DNA from: Corynebacterium kalinowskii
GTDB lineage: Bacteria > Actinomycetota > Actinomycetes > Mycobacteriales > Mycobacteriaceae
Reading direction: 5' to 3'
DNA: 64,000 nt
Assembly: GCF_009734385.1 (NCBI RefSeq)
Contig: NZ_CP046452.1
Location: 1,178,001-1,242,000 of the forward strand
How positions within the stretch are numbered: position 1 is the stretch's first letter; each line of letters begins with the position of its first letter. Below the pieces are notes generated by a model. That model was not told the origin of the DNA and searched no databases. It worked only from the letters and a program-made list of their open reading frames with translations. Below are positions 9,323 through 16,886 of this stretch, piece by piece. The position numbers were made by a program, and so were the translations under genes.

Positions 9323-10561
9323 TTAATCGGCCAACGTCAGGTAAGAAAACAGCGCCTGTTCGAACCATTCGAGATCAGAAACGTGCGCCAATTCGCGCGC
9401 GGAGTGCATCGACAGCAGCGGGATTCCCACGTCCACCGTTTCGATACCCAGACGCGTCGCGGTGATCGGACCAATCGTCGAGCCACATGGGCTGTTGTTA
9501 TTGCCCGCGAAGACCTGCGACAGCACGCCAGCCTCGCGACACGCGCGCTCCCACATCCCCACCGTCACCGCGTTGGAGGCGTACCGCTGGTTGGCATTGA
9601 CCTTCACCACCGGCCCCGCGCCGAGCACCGGGTAGTTCACTGGGTCGTGGCGGGATGCGTAGTTCGGGTGAATCGAGTGCGCTGCGTCCGCGGAGACGCA
9701 GGTAGAACGGGCAAACATCTGCTGAGTTTCCTCAAACCCGCAACCCAAAGCAGCCGCGGTGCGCGACAACACCGTCTCCAAAATCGGTCCCGCCGCACCT
9801 GTGGTCGTTGCCGAACCGATCTCCTCATGATCGAAGGCAGCAAAGACGAGAATATCCTCACCTGCCGAAGCCCGTAGGAAAGCCTGCAACGACGCCCACA
9901 CCGACGACAGGTTGTCTATGCGTCCCGCCGCGATCAGGCGCTTATCGACGCCAAATTCCGCTCCGCGCTGCCCGTCCACAGTAATGAGATCGTGGGCCAC
10001 GATGTCAGCGGCCGAAACTTCGGCCGCCGCAGCCACGACATCGAGCACGGAAGTATCCGCAGACCCAACCGCATAAATCGGCTGCGTGTGAGCCTGGCGG
10101 TCCAGCGTCATCGAGTCATTCACCGAACGGTCCAAGTGAATGGCGAGGTGTGGGATGCGGAAGTCGGCTTCGGTCGCAACCAGTTGGGATGTGCCGTCGG
10201 CTAGCACAATCCGACCGGCAAGACGAAGTTCGCGGTCGAACCAGGACGCAATGATCGGCCCGCCATAGACCTCCACGCCTGCCTGCTGGAATCCCGCTGC
10301 GCTGAGATCTGGGCGAGGCTTGAGCTTGAAGCCCGGGGAATCCGTGTGGGAGCCGATGATCCGGAAACCCCGTGGCGAACCTGAGGGGATTTTCCAGGCG
10401 AGCACTGCCCCGTCGCGCACCATGTAATGACCGCCAGGAGCTGCTGACCAGGCGGAAGATTCCGACTGTTCCGTAAAGCCAGCGTCTTTAAAAGCGGCAG
10501 CGACAGTGGCCGCCGCGTGGTACGAACTCGGAGAAGATTCGATAAAAGAAAGGAACGACAT
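9323..10561 (-). CDS. M18-family metallo-aminopeptidase
   Basis: Dinuclear metal aspartyl-type aminopeptidase that removes N-terminal (often acidic) residues from peptides in the cytoplasm. The 412-residue length is normal. Metal and catalytic residues are visible: GSHTDSPGFKLKP (His72 and Asp74), GRIDNLSSVWA (bridging Asp), FDHEEIGSATTTGA (catalytic Glu and metal Glu), VSADAAHSIHPNY (Asp) and the final SMHSARELAHVSD (His). The start ATG 10561 faces the plus-strand AAA gene across an 85-base divergent gap that must hold both promoters. The usual name in annotations is ApeB or PepM18. Confidence 0.93.
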   Translation of the reverse strand: MSFLSFIESSPSSYHAAATVAAAFKDAGFTEQSESSAWSAAPGGHYMVRDGAVLAWKIPSGSPRGFRIIGSHTDSPGFKLKPRPDLSAAGFQQAGVEVYGGPIIASWFDRELRLAGRIVLADGTSQLVATEADFRIPHLAIHLDRSVNDSMTLDRQAHTQPIYAVGSADTSVLDVVAAAAEVSAADIVAHDLITVDGQRGAEFGVDKRLIAAGRIDNLSSVWASLQAFLRASAGEDILVFAAFDHEEIGSATTTGAAGPILETVLSRTAAALGCGFEETQQMFARSTCVSADAAHSIHPNYASRHDPVNYPVLGAGPVVKVNANQRYASNAVTVGMWERACREAGVLSQVFAGNNNSPCGSTIGPITATRLGIETVDVGIPLLSMHSARELAHVSDLEWFEQALFSYLTLAD

Positions 10562-10646
10562 ACCTTCAAGCTTGCCACGGTCCCGCTAAACCTTGGCAAT
10601 AATGGACAACAACACAGCGCAATACCGATGAGGAGTCACTAACGCA

Positions 10647-11768
10647 ATGGCACAGGAGCTACAACGGCCACCCGCAGAGGTTCGATACGCAGCCGATTTG
10701 GAATTGCTAGCTCGTCTGGATGCAGAGTTGGGTCGGACCGCTCCCAAGGGTTGGCGGCTATCGGCACCCGCAGTGGTTGAGTTCATTGTCGGCCGAGGTG
10801 AACCTGGCGACAAGGACTACGTGACTCAAAAGTTCATCGGGCCGATCGCTCAAGTTCAGCGGTGCGTGGTTACGCTTGCCACCAACAGGGGTCTGATGTT
10901 GATCGGTGAACCTGGGACTGCCAAGTCGCTGCTATCTGAGCTGCTTGCGGCGGCAATTTCCGGCGATAGTTCCCTGACTATTCAGGGCTCTGCCGCCACA
11001 ACCGAGGATGCTATTAAATATTCCTGGAACTATGCCATGCTGCTTGCCGAAGGGCCGAGCGAAAAAGCATTGGTGCCAGCCCCGATGTATCAAGGAATGA
11101 CCTCGGGTGCCGTCGTGCGATTTGAGGAAATTACGCGCTGCGCCCCAGAAGTCCAAGATGCGCTGCTGTCGATCTTGTCCGACCGAGTACTCACCATTCC
11201 TGAATTTGAAGGGGCCCGACGCAACACTCATGCTGTTCAGGGGTTCGGGGTCATCGCCACCGCCAACACTCGCGACCGCGGCGTGAACGAGATGTCGGCA
11301 GCGCTCAAACGACGCTTCAACTTCGAAACCATCGGTGCCATTGGCGACGCTGACGTGGAAACCCAATTGGTCCAGCGGGAAACGGATTATGCGCTTGAGC
11401 GAGCCGGCATACCTTTCCGACTGCCCCACGATTTCACCGAGGTGCTCGTGAGCATTTTCCGCGAACTGCGTCGTGGAACCGCAGGCGGGACAGGCGTCGA
11501 ACGCATGAGCTCAGCAATGTCCACCGCCGAAGCGGTTGCCGCAGGAGTTTCCGCAGGGCTCGAATCCGCATGGTTCGGATCCGGCACGCCAGGTGGAAAG
11601 GAACTCGCCGCTGCTATCGTCGGGACGGCGCTGAAAGATAGTAAGGAAGACATCGCCAGGTTAAAGGCCTACAGCGAACGCTATCTCCATGGTTCAAAAA
11701 ATCCCCTTCGGGCTTCGCTCTATGAACACCTGGAACTTGATCACGTCGAAAAGCACACGCCCCGCTGA
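10647..11768 (+). CDS. MoxR-class (YehL-type) AAA+ ATPase
   Basis: Predicted ATPase motor of a five-gene module. The 373-residue protein has Walker A GEPGTAKS (87-94), Walker B VVRFEEI (156-162), a sensor-1 region VIATANTRDRGVNEMS and the arginine-finger stretch SAALKRRFNFE. Replacement of the Walker B Asp-Glu by Glu-Glu is also seen in MoxR-like proteins. MoxR ATPases usually act with VWA-domain partners to remodel or activate protein complexes, and a VWA protein is encoded two genes downstream. The ribosome site is GAGGAG, 11 bases before the ATG. Its stop and the next start share one base (TGATG). It is closest in layout to E. coli YehL, by recall. Confidence 0.85.
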   Translation: MAQELQRPPAEVRYAADLELLARLDAELGRTAPKGWRLSAPAVVEFIVGRGEPGDKDYVTQKFIGPIAQVQRCVVTLATNRGLMLIGEPGTAKSLLSELLAAAISGDSSLTIQGSAATTEDAIKYSWNYAMLLAEGPSEKALVPAPMYQGMTSGAVVRFEEITRCAPEVQDALLSILSDRVLTIPEFEGARRNTHAVQGFGVIATANTRDRGVNEMSAALKRRFNFETIGAIGDADVETQLVQRETDYALERAGIPFRLPHDFTEVLVSIFRELRRGTAGGTGVERMSSAMSTAEAVAAGVSAGLESAWFGSGTPGGKELAAAIVGTALKDSKEDIARLKAYSERYLHGSKNPLRASLYEHLELDHVEKHTPR

Positions 11769-13966
11769 TGAAGCACACCGTCGAATTTTTCGGGGTGCGA
11801 CACCACTCCCCGACCGCCGCTCTGCTGGTTGCCGAGCGGATTAAATCGCGCCCTCCCGCCGCGGTGCTCATTGAAGGACCCACGGAATTTAATCCTGCTA
11901 TCCAAGAGCTGTCGCTGGACCACACTCTGCCAATCATGATCTATTCTTGGGCGCCCCAAGACGAAGGGCGTCGCGGTGTCTACTATCCGTTGAGCAGCTA
12001 TTCACCGGAGTGGCTTGCGTTGCGGGCAGCTATGGCAGCAGGAATTCCGGTCCGGTTCATCGACGCGCCGTTTTACCTCATCAACGATGACGAAGAACCC
12101 TCTCCAGCGTCCAATAGGGTCTCGGAGCTGTGCCGGAAGTTCGGCGTTGATGATCTGGACGCCGCGATCGACGAGCTCATTGATGTGGCAGGAAACCTCA
12201 GCTATGACGAGTACTGTCACCGCATGGAAATGCTCGGTTCGATATTGCGTCGCGAAGATGCAGCGGGCCAACAGCGTGAAAGGTTCATGGCTGATCGCAT
12301 CCGAGAAATGCAGGCACTCACCGATGGCACTATCCTCGTCGTATGTGGTGCCGCGCATATCGACGGCCTGCGCGCCGAACTCTCCCATAACCAGCGGCCT
12401 GCACAATGGCAGCAGCCCGAAGACGACCGCTACGGTAGTGCGCTCACCCCCACCTCCTATGCCGCCCTTGACGCTCTCCGAGGCTATCGCGCAGGTCAAC
12501 CTAACCCGGGCTTTTACGCCGCGCTTTTCGACGACCGCTCCCGTGGCATCCGCGGCACCGCCGAGCGCCTCCTGATGGAACTCATCACTGAGCTACGCCA
12601 GGCTAAGCAACGGGTATCTGTCGCGGATGCCATTGCGGTGCTAACTACCGCGCGCGGACTCGCTGCCCTTCGTGGCCACGACGAGGTGTGGCGCACTGAC
12701 CTGCTTGACGCCATGACTGCAAGCCTTGTCAAAGACAACAGAGGAGAGGATCATCCCCTCATCGAACGAATCAGGACCCTCTTGCGTGGTACCGAGGTTG
12801 GAGCGCTGGCAGCAGGTAGCACTCGGCCCCCACTGGTGGTGGAACTGCTCACTGAATTGGAAACTTTAGGACTCAAACCAGAAGTGACGCAGCGCCTGGT
12901 CTCGATTGATGTTTCCAAAGGTCCCGCGCAATCTCAATTGCTGCACAGTCTTCTAGTACTGGGCGTTGCTGGGGTAACTCTGACAGAATCTGCCCAGCGT
13001 AATGGCGTGGAAACGTGGCAACTCGGTTGGATTCCTGAGTTTGAATCCACCTTGGTGGAGGCAGCACGTTACGGCGGGAACCGTGAAGAAGCTGTCATCA
13101 CGAGGCTATTAGAACGTCTTGGTTTAGCTTCAGACGATCCAGAGTTCATAGCCGATGTATTGCTGGCTGCACTGCAGTGTGGCGTCCATGACTTAGTCCA
13201 GACCATCACCATGCGCTGTAGCTCGTTGATAGGCCAGGCACGCCAACTGACTTCGCTAGGCGCGGCGATGAACAAACTTGTGGATGCATATCGGTTTGGC
13301 GGGCTGTCAGGCAATAGTGAACTATCCGCAATCGGTGATCTCATCGTGGCAAGTCATGCACGATTCTGCGAATTGCTACTCGCGTTGCCTCCCGCATCCG
13401 ACGAAGAAGCTACGGACATCGTGCTTAGCCTGCGGAGCCCGCTCCAAGCCATGGAGCGCGGCGCGAGTCTGGACCTATCAGCTACGATCTGGCGTACAGC
13501 GCTCGTTTCTACTGCCCGCGACCAAGAACAGGCACTGGCAGTGCGTGGAGCCGCGACCGGTGCCCTCTGGGTGATGGAGGATGTGGCCACCACACGCACC
13601 GGCGCGATTGAAGAGCAACTCAATCGGATCAACTCCCCGGTTGACCTCGGTGAATTTGTCTTTGGATTGCTCCAGCTCGCGCGAGAGGTGGTTACGAGAC
13701 GACCTGAATTCGTCGACGCTCTCGACGAGGAGCTCGGCAGATTGTCACCGGCACAGTTCTTGGCAGCATTGCCTGGTCTGCGCCGCGCCTTTGCTGCATA
13801 TCCGCCGCGGGAGCGCGCCGACATTGCGGCTAGGCTGCTAGGAGACACTGCTGTCAAAGCAGTTGCGGACTTTGACATCGACGAGTTCGCCCTAGCAGAA
13901 GTTATCTCCTTTGAGCATTACCTATTGGATCGACTTTCCGGCTACCTGGGAGTGGACAATGACTGA
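11768..13966 (+). CDS. DUF5682 family protein
   Basis: A 732-residue protein of unknown biochemical activity that travels with MoxR/VWA/SWIM genes (YehM-like position). The N-terminal VEFFGVRHHSPTAALLV, followed by AVLIEGPTEF and later ILVVCGAAHIDGL (about 190-205), gives an H...E-G-P...GxxH pattern. This resembles TraB/TIKI-like domains, where such residues form a putative metal or hydrolase site. The rest is mainly helical with several Leu-rich stretches and no membrane segment. It may be the effector or substrate-recognition subunit, but this is inference. It is translationally coupled to the AAA gene upstream and overlaps the VWA gene by 8 bases. Confidence 0.75.
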   Translation: MKHTVEFFGVRHHSPTAALLVAERIKSRPPAAVLIEGPTEFNPAIQELSLDHTLPIMIYSWAPQDEGRRGVYYPLSSYSPEWLALRAAMAAGIPVRFIDAPFYLINDDEEPSPASNRVSELCRKFGVDDLDAAIDELIDVAGNLSYDEYCHRMEMLGSILRREDAAGQQRERFMADRIREMQALTDGTILVVCGAAHIDGLRAELSHNQRPAQWQQPEDDRYGSALTPTSYAALDALRGYRAGQPNPGFYAALFDDRSRGIRGTAERLLMELITELRQAKQRVSVADAIAVLTTARGLAALRGHDEVWRTDLLDAMTASLVKDNRGEDHPLIERIRTLLRGTEVGALAAGSTRPPLVVELLTELETLGLKPEVTQRLVSIDVSKGPAQSQLLHSLLVLGVAGVTLTESAQRNGVETWQLGWIPEFESTLVEAARYGGNREEAVITRLLERLGLASDDPEFIADVLLAALQCGVHDLVQTITMRCSSLIGQARQLTSLGAAMNKLVDAYRFGGLSGNSELSAIGDLIVASHARFCELLLALPPASDEEATDIVLSLRSPLQAMERGASLDLSATIWRTALVSTARDQEQALAVRGAATGALWVMEDVATTRTGAIEEQLNRINSPVDLGEFVFGLLQLAREVVTRRPEFVDALDEELGRLSPAQFLAALPGLRRAFAAYPPRERADIAARLLGDTAVKAVADFDIDEFALAEVISFEHYLLDRLSGYLGVDND

Positions 13967-15053
13967 TGAACGGACCACACGGTGGCGGCTCATCCTCGGC
14001 GAAGGTTCCGAAGTTCTGGGAGAAGTCGATGGGATCGCAGCCCGCCAACTGGAAGCACTCGACTTTCTCTATTCCAGAGAAACCACCGGAGGAATCGGTG
14101 GAATAGCGCCGTCGGCCCTGACGATTCCGACGTGGATCAACGAGATTAAGGAACTGTTTCCGACCGAAGTCTGCGAGCGAATCCAAAGTGATGCGTTTGA
14201 GCGCTACGGCCTGGCAGAGATGGTGACTGACCCGGAAATCCTACGCACAATCCAGCCTTCAGAGGCCCTTTTGCATGCCATCTTGAACACCAAGCACTTA
14301 ATGAATGAAGAAGTCTTGGATCTCGCGCGCGACATTGTCCGTGTTGTCATAAACGAGATGATGGAAAAGCTGCGCAGTGAAATGCGGGAGTCATTAACTG
14401 GCCGAAAAGATCCACAGCGGCGCAGTCGCAGAAAAGTTGCGAATAACTTCGACCCCAAGGCGACTATCAGAGCAAACCTGAAAAACTACTCGCCAGAATT
14501 AGGCCGACTGATCATCAGTGATCCATTGTTTTCTTCGCGTTCGCGCAGGTACTGGGAGCGGTGGCGCATCGTGGTGGCAGTCGATCAGTCTGGTTCGATG
14601 ATGGGGTCCGTCATCCATGCTGCCGTTTGCGCAGCGATCTTTGCTGGTATGCCCTCTTTGGATACTAGATTGCTGGCCTTTGACACCGAGGTCGTTGATC
14701 TGAGCAGTCACATTATTGATCCAGTTGAAGCGCTGCTGCAGGTACAACTTGGAGGCGGAACTTCGATCTATCGCGCACTGGAGTATGCCGAGTCTCTCAT
14801 CGAAACACCGAACAAAACGATGATCGTGCTCATCTCTGACTTATTCGAAGGTGCGGGAGGTTGGCGAATGGAACAAGCTGTACGCAGGATGGTGGAATCG
14901 GGTGCGAAGGTGATGATCTTGGGCGCCCTTGATCAATCGGGTGCCGGCAATTACGACATTATGGCCGCACGGACCCTAGCGTCGCTTGGTGCCGAAGTTG
15001 GTGTCATGACCCCACTAGAGCTCGCCGATTGGGTCGCAGAGGTAATGGCATGA
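13959..15053 (+). CDS. VWA-domain protein with intact MIDAS (YehP-like)
   Basis: A 364-residue protein with a helical N-terminal half and a C-terminal von Willebrand factor A domain from about residue 203. The metal-ion-dependent adhesion site is complete: DQSGS (209-213), the Thr in GGGTSIYRAL, and the Asp in IVLISDLFEGA. VWA proteins paired with MoxR ATPases bind clients or partners through this Mg site. The ATG at 13959 (MTDERTTRW) overlaps the DUF5682 gene by 8 bases and is preferred over an in-frame upstream start. The stop overlaps the SWIM gene (ATGA). A highly basic segment (DPQRRSRRKVANN, about 151-163) precedes the VWA domain. Confidence 0.85.
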   Translation: MTDERTTRWRLILGEGSEVLGEVDGIAARQLEALDFLYSRETTGGIGGIAPSALTIPTWINEIKELFPTEVCERIQSDAFERYGLAEMVTDPEILRTIQPSEALLHAILNTKHLMNEEVLDLARDIVRVVINEMMEKLRSEMRESLTGRKDPQRRSRRKVANNFDPKATIRANLKNYSPELGRLIISDPLFSSRSRRYWERWRIVVAVDQSGSMMGSVIHAAVCAAIFAGMPSLDTRLLAFDTEVVDLSSHIIDPVEALLQVQLGGGTSIYRALEYAESLIETPNKTMIVLISDLFEGAGGWRMEQAVRRMVESGAKVMILGALDQSGAGNYDIMAARTLASLGAEVGVMTPLELADWVAEVMA

Positions 15054-16846
15054 TCCGGACAGACATCTTTGGGCTCAGTGAGTCCGTTTTGATTGATTTA
15101 ACTAATCGAGGAACTCTGCGCAGAGCCCACAAGCTGCTTGAAACCACCACTGTCGAAATATCAACCTCGGATAACGGGAATGTCCATGTTGTACTAGGCG
15201 ACAATCACTGTGAATTGCTAGCCAATAAGGCATTCCCGGATTGGACCTGCACATGCGTCAAAGCTACATCCTGTCACCACATTGTGGCGGCGGTGCTCGG
15301 CTACCAGCAAGCCTGCAACGAGCACGATGTTGTGGAAGTGGAAGAACAACCGACGCCGTCGGCAAGCGTGCCAATGGCTGGCCCCGCGGTGGGCACCGTC
15401 TTCCTGCGCGACGATGTCCCAATTGTTCGGATTGCCTTCCCGGAGCCCGTCACGGTCCGTTTTCTCCAAGGTAGTAACTTTGCTTATGCCCGTTGTACCT
15501 GCGCGGAGATAGATCCGTGTTCCCACGTCCCTATCGCACTTGCGCTACTGGATGCGCCCGATTCACCCGTGCGAACGATTGGAACGGACGATTGGTGCCC
15601 CTATCAGTCCGTACTCACTGCGGTCAGTACACAGATCGACACAATGTGTGCTGTCGGAATCGAGTCGAGCCACATGTCTCTTGTGAACAGTTGGCGCAGG
15701 GTTCGCGAGCGCTGTGACAGCGCAGGAATGCCGAATGCGGTCGAACTGATTGACACCATCGTTGATCTGCAAGAACGCCGTGAATCCAGAGACTGTTCCT
15801 TTGACCCAGATCGCCTGTTGAGTCTGGTCGGTGAACTCGCAGCCAGACTTGCAAGCTTGCAACTCGCAGAGCCGAATGTGCCGCACCGCTTGGTGGCAGG
15901 GGTTAACGCCGAGCCAGTGAAGCTTTCGCGCTGCCGACTCATCGGTCTCGGCACCGAGGTGCTCGCACTTCCCGGAGGTTGCGAAGTCGTCGCACACTTG
16001 GTGGATGCTCGCAGCGGATCTCCCATGACAGTGCGGAAGGTGGTCGAAGGTGAGCCTGCGAACCCAGTGAAAGCTGTTGTCAGTAACGTCCCGCTACACA
16101 ACTGGGGAGGCGGCCAAGTACTCATTAACGGTGGCCGGAGAGATACCCGGGGCCAATTGAACGTGACGAGGTACAAGTGCCAAGCGTTCCCTGCCCCAGC
16201 CCTAACTGAACTGTTTTCTCCGTGGGCAGTCGATTCCTTCGCGGCGCTGGCAACCGACGGAGTTCCCGCAGCACTTGGTCCGCGCACAGCCGGCAGTGGC
16301 ATCTGCGCGGTGAGAAACGTCCAGCTAGTCGCGTGGGGGCACGATGTTCGCACTCGAGGAATCGTCGGCACTCTGGTTGACGGCGCTGGCCATGACGCAT
16401 CGTTTCGTTTTGCGCCACACATCGGCGGACTCGATGCGAACGCACTTGCTGATTTCTGCGCGCAGCACGAACATCAACAGATCTCGATTTCTGGCCGATG
16501 GCGGACGCAGCAAGGACGAATGGTTGTTGATCCATTTCTGTTGATCGGTGAGCTCGGTAGCGTTCAACCGCATGTGGGCGAGACCGCAGAAATCACGGAA
16601 TCAGTCGGCATCGCCGCAGCACAGGTGTCTGAATCTGCGGCTACCCGCGTACATAAAATTTTGTCCGAAACACTCGGGCATGTCTTGGTTGCCGGAACCG
16701 AACGATTACAGCGTGATCCCGACTTTTTTCCATCTCGCGCGCGGCAGCTCCGCAACCTCGGATCCTCATGGTTGGCTGGGCTTGTCGACGCCCACAGTCC
16801 GGAAGCCATCAGGAGGCTGTTGTTGGCCGCGGCATTGGCTGAGTAA
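15050..16846 (+). CDS. SWIM zinc-finger protein with two CxCx5CxH motifs (YehQ-like)
   Basis: A 598-residue protein whose N-terminal 165 residues hold two zinc-binding patterns with identical spacing: Cys67-Cys69-Cys75-His77 (WTCTCVKATSCHH) and Cys149-Cys151-Cys157-His159 (ARCTCAEIDPCSH). SWIM fingers bind DNA or proteins. The remaining 430 residues have no motif I recognise. The start ATG 15050 overlaps the VWA stop by four bases, so the four genes from 10647 form one translation-coupled unit. Role unknown; the pairing with MoxR, VWA and DUF5682 is the best guide. Confidence 0.8.
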   Translation: MIRTDIFGLSESVLIDLTNRGTLRRAHKLLETTTVEISTSDNGNVHVVLGDNHCELLANKAFPDWTCTCVKATSCHHIVAAVLGYQQACNEHDVVEVEEQPTPSASVPMAGPAVGTVFLRDDVPIVRIAFPEPVTVRFLQGSNFAYARCTCAEIDPCSHVPIALALLDAPDSPVRTIGTDDWCPYQSVLTAVSTQIDTMCAVGIESSHMSLVNSWRRVRERCDSAGMPNAVELIDTIVDLQERRESRDCSFDPDRLLSLVGELAARLASLQLAEPNVPHRLVAGVNAEPVKLSRCRLIGLGTEVLALPGGCEVVAHLVDARSGSPMTVRKVVEGEPANPVKAVVSNVPLHNWGGGQVLINGGRRDTRGQLNVTRYKCQAFPAPALTELFSPWAVDSFAALATDGVPAALGPRTAGSGICAVRNVQLVAWGHDVRTRGIVGTLVDGAGHDASFRFAPHIGGLDANALADFCAQHEHQQISISGRWRTQQGRMVVDPFLLIGELGSVQPHVGETAEITESVGIAAAQVSESAATRVHKILSETLGHVLVAGTERLQRDPDFFPSRARQLRNLGSSWLAGLVDAHSPEAIRRLLLAAALAE

Positions 16847-16886
16847 TTCCCTGCCGTGACCATAAGGGTCGGTTATCATCGGCTGC

